Of a DNA stretch of 24,315 nucleotides, positions 1-10,108 are shown piece after piece (position 1 is the stretch's first letter; each line of letters starts with the position of its first letter). The notes beneath the pieces were generated by a model. The model searched no databases and was not told where the DNA came from. It worked only from the letters and a program-made list of their open reading frames with translations. The position numbers were made by a program, and so were the translations under genes. Origin of the DNA: Folioceros fuciformis. Its lineage: Eukaryota; Anthocerotophyta; Anthocerotopsida; Anthocerotales. The stretch spans positions 1 to 24,315 of the forward strand of contig JBNGIO010006054.1 in assembly GCA_049999805.1 (NCBI GenBank), in the 5' to 3' direction.

Positions 1-2
1 TC

Positions 3-1079
3 ATTTCTAATGAATTTCAAAGCTTTTGCAAGGATGAGGGCATAGGCTGTCAACTTACTGTTGTGTATACTCCGCAGCACAACGGAGTGGCAGAACGTCT
101 GAATCTTACATTGCAGGAAATGGTTTCCTCCTTGTTGCATGATGCTGAGCTGCCACTTCCCTATTGGGCTGAAGCCCTTATGACCTCCAATTACCTGCGC
201 AACAGGCTGCCAACAAGTGCAGTTGCTGATAAAACCCCCTATGAGGCCTTTACAGGCGGCAAACCATCTATACAGCATTTAAGAATGTTTGGTTGCCTAG
301 CCTATGCATTTATTCCTAAAAAGAAAAGGAGTAAACTTTCAGATAAAGCACGCAAGTTGCTTATGCTAGGCTATACAGAGGGGATAAAAGCTTACAAGTT
401 GTATGATGTTCCTTCTAACAGAGTGATCTATGCTCGGAGAGTGACATTTGATGAAACCAGGACTTGGGCTTCAGTGGGAGCTCATCCCTCTCTTCCAGAC
501 TCTGATGATGCTGAAGACACTCTTGAAATTTCTTATTTTGACCGTACAGATCATGGCACTCATGATTCGGATGTATCTCTTGCAAGGGGGGACACATCAG
601 TTACTGTTCTAGAGTCAGAAGCAGATGCATCTTTGTTAGACTTTGACCAATCTGTTTTGCAGGACCTCCATCCTCATGGAGACATCTTACCTGATCCCCC
701 TGATCCTCCATTTGATGACCTGCCAGAACCCATTCCTGCAGATGATATTGAATCAGTACCTATGCAAGACTCTGCACTTGTTCGCCGCTATCCTACCCGT
801 GAACGACGACCTCCTGATTTTTACAATGCACCTGACTTTCGTCCTTCTTCTGATTATGTTCAAGCTTATGCTGCTACTGATCTTGATCCTATTGAGCCAC
901 AATCATATGCTGAGGCTCTACACAGACCTGATCACAAGGAGTGGGAGAAAGCTATACAGTCAGAATATGATTCACTCATTGATAATGGCACATGGGAATT
1001 GGCAAAGTTACCCCCTAGCAGAAAAATGGTTACATGCAAATGGGTGTTCAAACTCAAAATTAAAGCAGATGGTACATTT
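3..1079 (+). pseudogene. Copia I pol fragment: integrase C-terminal part and start of RT
   Basis: The frame is open from base 3, so the upstream gag, protease and integrase core lie outside the window. It begins inside the integrase just after the second catalytic Asp region. The NGVAER motif, which carries the catalytic Glu, is at about 85-102. The usual copia integrase tail follows (FGCLAYAFIPKKKRSKL; LMLGYTEGIKAYKLYD), then an acidic linker, then the RT entry block (ending KWVFKLKIKADGTF). At 1079 the frame is cut by a 394-bp solo LTR and resumes in the same phase at 1479. The protein closely resembles the Copia II protein in this window, so the two belong to the same broad lineage. It was a DNA-integrating enzyme of an LTR retrotransposon acting in cytoplasmic particles and nucleus. 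Identification is secure; function is lost because of the insertion and downstream stops. Confidence 0.93.
1075..1079. repeat. Target site duplication CATTT, left copy
   Basis: CATTT directly precedes the solo LTR, and the same five bases directly follow it at 1474-1478. Five-base duplications are the normal footprint of copia and gypsy integrases. Confidence 0.88.
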
Positions 1080-1473
1080 TGTTAAGCATGATTAATGTTG
1101 AGATTAATTAGTGCTAATCCAGCTTATTGAGTTTGTACTAATTAGTGGTAAGAGTGATTAAGGTTATGATTAATATATATAGCTTATTAGACTTTGTTAT
1201 GTTAGGCAAAAAGGTATTGTAGGGTTTGGGGTCATTTATCCCATATTGGGCACGAAATGAGAGTGCCACCCATAGGTCCATAAAAGAAGGGATGAACCCA
1301 CCTAGTATTTGTAGTCTAACTCCCTCTTCACTTGTATTGTATTGTTTTTGTAATTCTTCTTTTATTTAAGTTTAAGAGCCTTGTTATAGTGCTCTTATTT
1401 TTGGGATTCTGCATCTTGCTTCAACTAACTTGTTTTAACCTCTTTTGAGCATGGTGAGGGTGACATCTCAACA
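1080..1473. mobile_element. Solo LTR (394 bp) inserted in Copia I
   Basis: The segment starts TGTTAAG and ends CTCAACA, a short imperfect inverted repeat with the TG...CA ends of an LTR. It is flanked by CATTT at 1075-1079 and CATTT at 1474-1478, a 5-bp target duplication. Removing the segment plus one CATTT joins the copia frame exactly (T-F then D-R-Y-K-A-R). It has no coding content. A TATA-like ATAAAA lies near 1280-1285, followed by pyrimidine-rich, T-rich sequence to about 1375, as expected of an LTR promoter and polyadenylation region. It does not resemble the LTRs of Copia II or III, so it comes from a fourth element whose internal part was lost, most simply by LTR-LTR recombination. 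Orientation is not certain; TATA-like placement favours plus. Confidence 0.88.
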
Positions 1474-1478
1474 CATTT
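1474..1478. repeat. Target site duplication CATTT, right copy
   Basis: This is the right-hand copy of the duplication made by the element that left the solo LTR. The copia coding frame resumes immediately afterwards at 1479. Confidence 0.88.
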
Positions 1479-2891
1479 GACAGATACAAAGCTCGTCTTG
1501 TAGCACGAGGCTTTTCACAAGTGCCAGGTGTAGACTACCTGGAAACTTATGCTCCTGTGGTGAAACTCCCAACCCTGCGAGCCATGTGTGCAATATCAGC
1601 ATATAAGGATTATGAATTACAGATGTTTGATGTCAAGACAGCATTCTTGAATGACAAACTTGATACTGAAATTTATATGCAACAACCTCTTGGCTATGAA
1701 GTAAAAGGCAAGGAGGATTATGTTTGTAAATTACACAAAACCTTATATGGCTTGAAGCAATCTGCAATGGCCTGGAATGTAGTGTTGGACGCTGAACTTT
1801 TGGTCTTTGGCTTCACCAAGAGCCAAGCTGATGGAAGCCTTTACATCTACAACAAGAATGACATTGTGTGTTATCTGGCAGTGTATGTAGATGATTTAAT
1901 ACTATCCAGCAACAACCAAGTTTTCATTACAAAGATAACATACTTACTTGCAACCAAGTTTAAGATGTCTAATCTTGGTCCCCTCCAGAGTTGCCTTGGT
2001 ATACATGTGCAGCGCAACAGAAAAAAGAGAGTTATCACTCTAACACAACCAAGATACTTGCTGGCTAGTGTAGAACAGTTAGGACTGAAAGATGCAAAAT
2101 CAGCTGCAACACCTTTACCTTCTGGTTTGAGGTTGAGCAAAGACATGTCACCTCATACAGATGTTGAAAAAGGAAAAATGGCATTGGTGCCTTATGGGCA
2201 AGCTGTTGGTAAATTGATATGTGCTGCCAATACTACCCGTCTTGAGGTAGCCTTTGCCACAAGCTCCCTCTCACAGTTCCTTGAAAATCCAGGTCAAGAG
2301 CACTAGTCATGTGCTAAATGAGTATTCAGATACTTAAAGGGAACACCTCACAAAGGTATAAAGTATTGTTACACACCTAAACAGCAGTTGGAACTTGATG
2401 TGTTTACTGATTTTGACTATGCTGGCGACATAGAAAATCGAAAGTCAGTATCTGGTTATGTGGTGAGTATTGCTGGTGGACCAATATGCTGGATGAGTAA
2501 AAAGCAGCCCACAGTAGCACTCTCTAGTACGGAAGCTGAATATCGAGTGCTTACAGCAGCAGCAAAGGAAGTGATATGGTGTACCTTACTCTTCAGCGAG
2601 ATGGGAATTGCCTTGCCTTCCTGTACAGTGATTCACACAGATAATCAAGGCTCCATGCTGCTGGCTCAAAACCCAGTGTTCCATGCCAGGACTAAACACG
2701 TAGAGGTAGAATACCATTTTATTCGTGACCTCATCAAAGCTGGCAAAATTAGTCTTGAGTACATACCAACGCAAGAAAATCCAGCTGACATCTTGACAAA
2801 GGCACTTGGAAAAGAGTTACATGAACGGCATGTAAAAAGTTTAGGCCTAGGGGACTCTACAGAGTTCCTAGGCAATTCAGCTGAAACCTAA
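1479..2891 (+). pseudogene. Copia I pol fragment: reverse transcriptase and RNase H
   Basis: This continues the 3-1079 frame. RT blocks run in order: RYKARLVARGFSQ, YAPVVKL, DVKTAFLNDKL, LYGLKQS, and the catalytic YVDD (LAVYVDDLIL) near 1880-1910. RNase H follows, with a DYAG block near 2418, SSTEAEYR near 2524, TDNQGS near 2637 and the C-terminal NPADILTKALGKELHERH. The frame is continuous to a terminal TAA at 2889-2891 except for two stops: TAG at 2304-2306, where copia proteins have Trp, and TGA at 2319-2321, where they have Arg. Both are single transitions (TGG to TAG, CGA to TGA). No polypurine tract or 3' LTR follows within 200 bp, so the element is truncated on the right and abuts the minus-strand pseudogene. 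Confidence 0.93.
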
Positions 2892-2914
2892 AAGGTTCAA
2901 AGTGGCAAGGTGCC

Positions 2915-3957
2915 CTAGCTCCCACTACCGTTTGAGGAGTATCCATCATAACAATTACCCCGTAACTCATCCAGGCTTCTCAGTGACCAGGAACCGGAAG
3001 AATCTCCAGACTGAAGGTTGTCTTCCTCCTCCTCAGATGATCCAGGAGGGACATACTTCTTCAGCTCCTTCACTCTTCTTTTCTCTTTCTTCCTAGCCTG
3101 CTCAGATTTTCTATCTTCTGAAGCCTGGTTCTCCTCCTTTTTCAGCCGGTAGCTAGACCCTGCCACAGACAATGGGAACTAAGTATGCCTTCCACTGCTC
3201 AGCTCAACAAAGAAATGTTAACAACATGCACAGGCCCTGCAGAATCCACAACATGCAAGCCTGGAAACTTACTGTAAGTACTGATCATGTGTCCGGGAAC
3301 CAACCAGAAACTTTTTATCTTCACCCAATGCATGGTGGTCTTCTTCTCCCCGACTTTGACAGCATACCACAAAGGGCTTCTTGGGAATTTGACTGAACCG
3401 AAGGTGACGATCTGGGTTTCCTCAGCTACATGAGACGGAACTGGAAAGCTCAGATGCTTACTGGGATTAGAATCAAATTCGCAAGATGGCAATTCAGTAT
3501 TCATAGGACTGGCGGAAGCAGACTGTTTTGGGATTTTCGGCTTCACGCTGCAGGCGCGAAGAGCTGAGGTCCCTCCCATGGAATTGTTCTTGCAGATTGA
3601 CTCCTTCCCGTGATGCTAAGTGTTGCTTGCGGTGCCTCCTTCACCCTGAAGCAGCTTAGGTTTCTTGCTTGCCCGCTCTTTGCCTTTGCTAGAATCCCGT
3701 GAGGTCTTCTTTGTCTCGCAGGCAGTTGCTCTAGTGGCGGCAAATCGGCCTAGGGCATCCCGATTCTGGCATCGGCGCTTAGACGAGGAAGCATCATCAG
3801 CTGTGGAATCCAAGTCTCAGACCGTCGCAAGCTCTTGCCCCACATAGCTCATGAAAATGAGGCTGAGCGCGTAAAGGAGAATTAAGAGCAGGGCAAACCT
3901 GTATTCCGGCCCCCGCTCAGTGCTGTTATAGCAGTCTTTCATGCCTTCAGTTTCCAT
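2915..3957 (-). pseudogene. Unidentified intron-containing coding-like region
   Basis: One minus-strand frame runs from an ATG at 3957-3955 down to an intron at 3272-3160, then continues in phase to a stop at 2917-2915. Two in-frame stops break it: TGA at 3819-3817 and TAG at 3618-3616. The predicted protein has three parts. Residues about 21-39 are a hydrophobic stretch like a membrane segment. Next comes a Lys/Arg/Ser-rich stretch (SSSKRRCQNRDALGRFA, later KERASKKPKLL). A more globular part (VKFPRSPLWYAVKV, MHWVKIKSFWLVPGH) leads to the intron. The second exon is highly charged (RKKEKRRVKELKK, then GSSEEEEDN). I do not recognise the family. It may be a host gene fragment or cargo carried by a transposon. 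The membrane-segment part being in the same frame could be chance. Coding status is supported mainly by frame continuity plus the phase-preserving intron. Confidence 0.55.
3160..3272 (-). other. Putative 113-bp spliceosomal intron
   Basis: On the minus strand the donor is GTAAGT (3272-3267), directly after TTACA, and the acceptor is TGTGGCAG ending at 3160, with a T-rich stretch (AACATTTCTTTG) upstream. Splicing joins phase 1 of the first exon to the open frame of the second (an Arg codon across the junction). Without splicing the first frame hits a stop soon after 3199. Donor, acceptor and phase agree, and the length is ordinary for a plant intron. Confidence 0.65.
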
Positions 3958-4343
3958 GGAGCGCAATGAGGATGAGGAGTAGTGCTCAATCCGTGAGTGG
4001 TGGCCCGTTGCTTGGAGGGGAGCTCAACGGGCACAGTCTCACAAGGCTCACGGCGGCTACGATTGTCCTTGAATCTTAATCAGCAAGTGGGAGTAATGAT
4101 ATATAGTGCTAATATATGATTAAAGGGTTTATGCTTGATTTAAGATACGTTGAGTTATGATTAAATAGTTTATGGTGTCGTTTCGTTAGGGTTACGACTC
4201 CAAGTGAAGAGCTACAACGTTTCACATTTTTAGTTTAATTTGTGCTATATTTTATAGACACTTACTTCTTCTTTTTTAAGAGAACCAATTATGTAAATGT
4301 TTTAATGAAATTAATTGTTTTAATTGCATTTACTTATATTTCA
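3958..4343. other. Non-coding stretch; AT-rich part from about 4071
   Basis: From 3958 to about 4070 both minus frames look weakly coding (for example NRSRREPCETVPVELPSK in one frame), which may be the decayed upstream end of the intron-bearing pseudogene with a frameshift. From about 4071 to 4343 the sequence is strongly AT-rich, with repeated TGATTAA-like words and no open frame of note. Its composition and vocabulary resemble the left half of the solo LTR at 1080-1473, but I could not define TG...CA ends or a target duplication, so I leave it unassigned. Confidence 0.4.
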
Positions 4344-5426
4344 TCATGACTTACTTGGAAGATAAGTGATGTGACAACTATCTGCGTTTAAAATGACTTG
4401 CATACTATGTTCTAAACATACGCTAGCAGCAGACACTAAGTATTTGTGCATGGAAGGTACATGAAGGACATGAGAGAGAGAGGGAACTTGGCCAGAAGAA
4501 CATCTAAGAATGATAGAACCTACACCAGAGATGGGAAGGATGTGGTCATCGTCCAAAAGGACAGTTTGGTGTCTTGTGATTAGCGAATAAGACTCAAAAG
4601 AGTTTATGTTGTGATAGATGTGTGATGTAGCTCCATTGTCCAAGTACCAATTTGGGTTTGTTGGCTTTAATAATGCCAAGCATACAATGAGAGCTGATGG
4701 TGTTGAGGAAGATTGTTTCTTTACAGCAACATGTGCCCTAGGTGTGGCCTCCTTTCTAGGCTCGCCATTCTTCTTCTTATAGCAGTCCTTCTCCATATGA
4801 TTAGGTATTCTGCACCAATTACAAATAACTCCAATCTTCTGTTTACCTTTTGTAAGCATTGAAGAAGATGTAGATTCTCCATGAGGAGGGTTGGTATATG
4901 GGCGAGAAGTCTTGGGTGTTTTACCTTGGGCACGTCCTCAGCCTCTACCTTTGCCTCTTCCAGTGAACATCACTTGATGTCTAGTGGAGCGAGTGTCATG
5001 ACGACAGCTGGAGTCCTCCTATATTATGGCTTCTATGAGCTCATTTAAGCTGATATCCAACATTGAAGAACCTTCAGATGCCATAGCCTTCTGTGCATTA
5101 TGAGGGATGGTATTTTATGTTGTCAGGAACGTTTGATAGGAAGGTGGTAGGGTGGATAAAAGATAAATGAATGCATTCTTTCTGGAGATTTTCTCTCCAA
5201 ATGCTGATTCAAGGTTGTTTTTAGCCAATCCAAAAGCACTAATATGGCTCTCAATGGAACCGTTTTCTCTCATCTTGAGATTTTGGAAATTTTAGGTGGT
5301 CGTCAATATGCTCATCACATAATTTGAAGCATATATTTGAGCGAGATGATCCTACATTTCCTTGGAGGTTTCTGCTTCTGAAACTTGTTGAACCATTTAT
5401 TCGATAAGTCCTTATTATAATATCTA
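4344..5426 (-). pseudogene. Decayed copia gag-protease (same clade as Copia I/II)
   Basis: A single minus-strand frame can be followed from about 5390 to 4344. It holds the gag core (SHISAFGLAKNNLESAFG; LLSTLPPSYQTFL), a basic GRGKGRG stretch, a CCHC zinc knuckle (CNWCRIPNHMEKDC, about 4787-4830), and a retropepsin-like active site (WYLDNGATSH, about 4620-4650). There are at least five in-frame stops. Protease homology ends near 4344 at AT-rich sequence, and the gag start is cut off by the LINE 3' end at 5427. The knuckle and protease are clearly related to those of Copia II. Its orientation is opposite to the Copia I pol fragment, so it is either a separate element or an inverted piece of the same one. 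Confidence 0.85.
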
Positions 5427-5677
5427 TTTTTTTCATGAAGAAAAGGATTCTGATTAATTTAATGGAAGATGTCTTCCACTTACAATACATAGGGGGACCC
5501 CCCTGCTTACGTATGTACAGGGCATGAGCACCATGAGAGGGGAGAGCTGACCTCGTGTTCGAAACTCAAGACATGACACACAGAGGGCGCACCCCTACAC
5601 TATGGTAGCAGCAGGTTGCTAAGACCACTTAGACTTAAACCTCAAATTCACCCAGAGACCATAAGGGCTCACCTTCC
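5427..5677 (-). other. LINE 3' UTR and short poly(A) tail
   Basis: Downstream of the ORF2 stop at 5678 there are about 250 non-coding bases ending in seven A on the minus strand (T at 5427-5433 on plus). Immediately beyond, the decayed copia gag frame picks up. This marks the 3' junction of the LINE insertion. The matching target duplication next to the LINE 5' end would lie outside the window. Confidence 0.7.
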
Positions 5678-8600
5678 CTAGGGGCACGTGGGATTCCAAT
5701 GCTCATCATTCCCAATATCAAGAAAGCCCACTGTCCTCCATTCTTTCCACTTGAACTGATTCCGATGGGACTGCCTCAAAGCTTCTGCTGCAATCAGTAA
5801 GTGCTCCCATATGCGCCATAATAAAGCCTTAGTTGAGGTTAACTCTTGTCCTCCATAGACCACAGAGGACCACTTAACCCAAAGATAAAAAAGGCAAGAA
5901 GACCGCAATAAGCCCCACCATTGTGTCTGAAGTAAACTTTAGGCTTGCTTGAGACTGCATCCAACCCAAATAAGGCTGATTGTTTCTTGATCCTGAGATT
6001 AGCACCAGGAAAAATCCTTTGCAGCCACCTGCCCACCTCCCTCCAAATCTCCTGAGCAAAGCTGCAATGAAAGAACATGTGCTGACTTTTGTTCGGGGTA
6101 CCAGAGGTGCAAAGTCGACACAGCTCCTCTCTCGCTACAACTAACAGCCCATCCCAACGATCTGCATTAGGTATACATGCTTGAAAAAAACACCAAACCT
6201 TAGTCCTCACCTTGGGAGGGATTCCTACTGACTTCCATAGTAGCTTGATAGCTTCCCTTTGTCGCCGCACCAATAGCTGCAGCCTGGGAGCCATTAGCTG
6301 TCGTTGCTTGATTTTCTGCGCTCGCACCATCCAGAGGAATATGTCCGCCGTTGGGAAGTTGAAGAAAGATCGAAGGCTAGCCTCCTTGCTCCCTGGACAC
6401 CTGGGCCATTTGTAGAGGTCTAGTCTTAAGGCTAATGCCCAATTTTCCACCTGTTGAAACCAGCACCATACCATAGACTTGTCTGAGGGTTGCGGCTCAT
6501 TAGGGCATTTGTCTTGAGTGCACCATCACCCTGCTTGAACAGTTTTAGAGAGGACTGTGATGGCCCACAACTCCCCTCTTCGAACTACACCATCATCCCT
6601 GCCCTGATCTTCCAAAAGTCCTTCAAGCGACATGACCTTGAACGTCCGCAACTGTCCTTTGTCCGCCGTACCTGAAAGCCAAACAACCCTATCTAATTCT
6701 AGGGTTTCCTCCTATTCACCCTCCTCAAAGTCTACTCCCTTACTGTCCATGGAGTATGCATACCACCCCTCAGCGCCCGTGATAGGATGTTGCCTTAAAA
6801 CCTATTGCACCTTATCCTCTAACCCTTCTCGCAACCATGAAAATATGAGTCTGACATGTTGAGCCACTAACCCAAAATCCCCCTTGACCTCCTCCACCTC
6901 CTTCCAACGGGACTCTGATCTATTCCATAAGTGCCCAAGCTGGATAACTCCTTTTCGACATGCCAACCCGAAAATTTGTGACGAATATAGCCTTGACCTG
7001 GACTCTTGAGCCCACAACCTTGAGAATCCTTGCAAAGGAATACCAAGTACATCATCAACATTCGAAAGGTTACCAGGAATAATGCATTGTTTTACCTCTA
7101 AGTAACTACACCAGATGGACTTGAAGAGTGGGGAGCATTCTGCAGTATCAAGTAATGGTTTGTTAGCAAGGATGTTGTCTGTAGACCTCCTTCTTCCCCT
7201 AGGAACAGCTTGAGTGCAGTCCAGATGCTGTGTTAGAAGACTCTTCCAGGGGTAGTACGCCAAATTAATTGCCATTACAACCCACCGAGCATGCAAAACT
7301 TTCATCTTAGCAACTGGATTCACCACCTCGAGTCCCCCCAAACCACGAGCCTGAATTATGTGTTGCCAAGACACTTAAGAGCACCCGGCCATGCTATCCC
7401 CCGAACGTTTCCACAAGAATGAGGTCAGCACCTGTTGCAACCGCTTCACCTCTGTCTTGGAGGGGGACCATAAGAACAAATAATACCATAGAGAGGTTGT
7501 AAAGATATGATTAATCACCACTAGCCTTCCTGCAAGGTTAAGCTCCAACAACTATAAGCTCGCCACTTTTCGAATGAATCTGAGGCACACATATTTCCCT
7601 ATCTCACCATTCTCATTCCTCTCTTGAAAGGGGAGCCCCAAATACTTGTGGGTGGACCCCAAAGACACTCGCCTAATGCATTGAGGGAGCTCCCCTTCCA
7701 TGTGCACACACATCATGCGAGTCTTGCTCCAATTAACCTTACATCCGGATAACTCCCCAAAGACCTTAACCTGTTGGAGCAAAGCTTTTAATGAGGCCTC
7801 CTCAGCCGAGGAAAAGAGGAGAGTATTATCTGCAAACACAGATACCCTTAGCTACGTTTCGTCTGGGTTCCGAATACCTTCCACTGCTGGGTCTTGCTTA
7901 ACTGCTTGGAGAAAGAAGTCAGTAACAATAATAAATAAGAATGGAGCTAGGGGGCACCCCTAACGTACCAAACGATAAATGCCAAAGCGCTTCTTAAAGG
8001 ACCCATTGACATCCACCTTGGCACCTGCGTTGTCACACAAAATGGCTATCCATCTACAAAAATTATTCCCAAACCCAAAACTACGCAAGCATCTCCACAA
8101 GAAATGCCACTCAATGGAGTCATAGGCCTTGTAAAAGTGAAGGGAAATGAAGATGGCAGCTTTCTTCTGTACCTGTATATTGTACTTAGCTTCCCGCAGG
8201 AGAAAGAGGTTGTCTAGGATGCACCTATTTTGAATGAAACCTCGCTGCTCTTTCTCAATCTAATCATCAAGAAAGGGTTTGATGCGGTTGGCCATTATCT
8301 TAGCAATCACCTTATATGTGTTTGTGAGCTAGGTGATTGGGCGCCAATTAGAGATGGACAAACTGGCGTCCTGCTTAGGAAGCAAGGAGATGACCCCATA
8401 TTAAACCAACTTCCCATGCTACCGTCCTCCCAAATCATGCTCACCGCCTCCATGAATAAAGGCTTCATAAACTCCCACCCCCAAAGCAGGAACTTGGGAG
8501 GGATACCATCATGATCCGGGGATTTATCCCTCGGCATCCCCTTCAGAGCCTGAAACACCTCATCTACAGTTATCGGCTTATCTAGCGCCCTGCACTGATC

Positions 8601-9567
8601 ATCAGACACCTTAGCCGAGAGTGAATTATAGGTAGCAGACCAAAGTTGCTCCCACCCTGCCATCTTCCCAACACTAGAGAAAATTCCCACAAAGAAGAGA
8701 GTAATGAGTTTTTTAAACCTTCTAGCAAATCCTACACCACGCCTTGCGCATAAGGGAGGGCAGGGATTTGTGTCCTATGCTGGTTAGCAGCCACCTTATC
8801 GAAGATGAATTTAGAAGGGCCATCTCCTTCCCTCACCCACTTAACCTTGGCCCATTTAAACCAACCTCTGGCTTTGTCCTCCTCCAACTTGGCCAAAGCG
8901 CACTGCACCTCAGTTTCCCGGGCCTCTTCTGCGTTTGTGAAGTCCCGGTCCTCGCAATTCCTTTGGAACCAGCATAGTTCCTCCCTCAAAACATTCTTGC
9001 TGGCATTGCTCTTCTGCTCACTGAACCCCACGCCTCCTCAGGTACCTAGTTGCTTCATTGTTGGCACACCAATTTGAGCACCGCAAGTTCTGCCCCTTGT
9101 TTGATTCCCTGCCAGATGTTTTTGACATCATCGAATACACCTTTTTCCTTGAATAAGGATGTGTTCATCCAAAAAATTTGCATATGCCTCCTTTGACGCC
9201 TAGAGTCTGGAGCAAGCCTCAAGTGCAAATAATTGGGTGGTGGTCAGACAGGATCGTACCAACGAGAATACTGTACGACTGCACAAAGGACAACCATCTT
9301 GAAGGTGTATAGAACCTGTCCAATGTGCGCGCTCCCAAACTCTGTTGTTATTGGTTGGACCAACTAAACATCAAGGATTGTGGTTGGCGATGTGCCGGGA
9401 GGGCCAACCACGGATCCTGTACAGCCAAGACAGTATCTCTTAGCTCCTGCCAAGACATAGGCACTGCCCGGATATCTATTGGGCTATCCCCTCTAATGTC
9501 TTCTCGTCTTTCAACAAAGTTGATGTCACCGGCCAGCATCCACGGGATCTGATCATCCAGTTGATCT
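5678..9567 (-). pseudogene. LINE ORF2, 3' portion: endonuclease end, RT, zinc-binding C-terminus
   Basis: In minus-strand order this contains: the endonuclease GDIN motif (MLAGDINFVERRED, about 9505-9540) and SDHHP motif near 9240; an inter-domain region (ARGWFKWAKVKWVREGD, about 8800-8870); RT blocks RPIT.LTNTYKVIAKIMANR and EQRGFIQNR; motif A KAYDSIEW (about 8110-8140); motif B GCPLAPFLF (7930-7960, preceded by a TAG at 7962-7960 where Gln is usual); and motif C as FADN (7836-7825) where LINEs have F/Y-ADD. A zf-RVT-like cluster with C..C and H....C lies near 6065-6130, followed by a Trp-rich tail to the TGA at 5678. At least five frame changes and many stops break it. The FADN change removes the second catalytic Asp (one G-to-A change). 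The enzyme copied LINE RNA at nicked target DNA. Confidence 0.9.
9563..9567. repeat. Target site duplication GATCT, left copy (Copia II)
   Basis: GATCT directly precedes the LTR at 9568 and is repeated directly after the other LTR at 15740-15744. Both copies are LINE endonuclease coding sequence. Confidence 0.95.
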
Positions 9568-9895
9568 TGACGTGGATCGAGCTAGCATCACGCACGTATG
9601 CAGATCGCATAAGAGTATATTCAATATTGCACGGGAACGTGCTGGTGGCTTACACGCGGCTTGTCCATGTCGCTTGACATCTCGGTAGTTAGAAAAACAA
9701 ATAACCATCCTAGCACGTAACCCTAACTACTTCTAGGTATAGACAATTATATATATATATAGTNNNNNNNNNNNNNNNNNNNNNNNNNNNNNNNNNNNNN
9801 NNNNNNNNNNNNNNNNNNNNNNNNNNNNNNNNNNNNNNNNNNNNNNNNNNNNNNNNNNNNNNNGGTTTAGGGTGAAACGAAACACTACGCCGTCA
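9568..9895 (-). repeat. Copia II 3' LTR (contains a 100-N gap)
   Basis: It matches 15508-15739 throughout, apart from three transitions near 9705-9719. The run of N at 9764-9863 falls just after a TA-dinucleotide tract. In the other LTR only four bases (TTTA) occupy that place, so the gap is probably an arbitrary placeholder and the true LTR is about 232 bp. Confidence 0.95.
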
Positions 9896-9905
9896 CCCCC
9901 ACTTG
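9896..9905 (-). promoter_or_regulatory. Copia II polypurine tract
   Basis: On the minus strand CAAGTGGGGG abuts the TGACGG start of the 3' LTR. This is the expected position of the plus-strand primer for reverse transcription. Confidence 0.8.
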
Positions 9906-10108
9906 AGTTTGATGACTGAAAAAAAAACTTTGCACTCGACGACATGACTCTGCTGACCTACTTTCTCTCAATCTGCACGCTGCTGCTGAAGAATCGTGCA
10001 TTTGTTCTCGCCTGGATCGTCACCGCCTTGGACCGTGTCAGCACCCGGCCTCTCCCGAAATTACTACATAGCTGCGACATAATCCAGGGTGCTATCAGGC
10101 AGTAGTCT

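Noticed and set aside
643-1095. Plus-strand 150-codon open frame overlapping Copia I
   Set aside because: It is rich in Leu/Ile with no recognisable motif and overlaps the integrase-RT frame, which has clear homology. It is a shadow frame.
4071-4343. Second solo LTR
   Set aside because: It is AT-rich with words like those of the 1080-1473 LTR, but no paired TG...CA ends or target duplication could be found.
8230-9077. Plus-strand open frames across the LINE
   Set aside because: The minus strand carries RT and endonuclease motifs throughout; the plus frames show no motifs.
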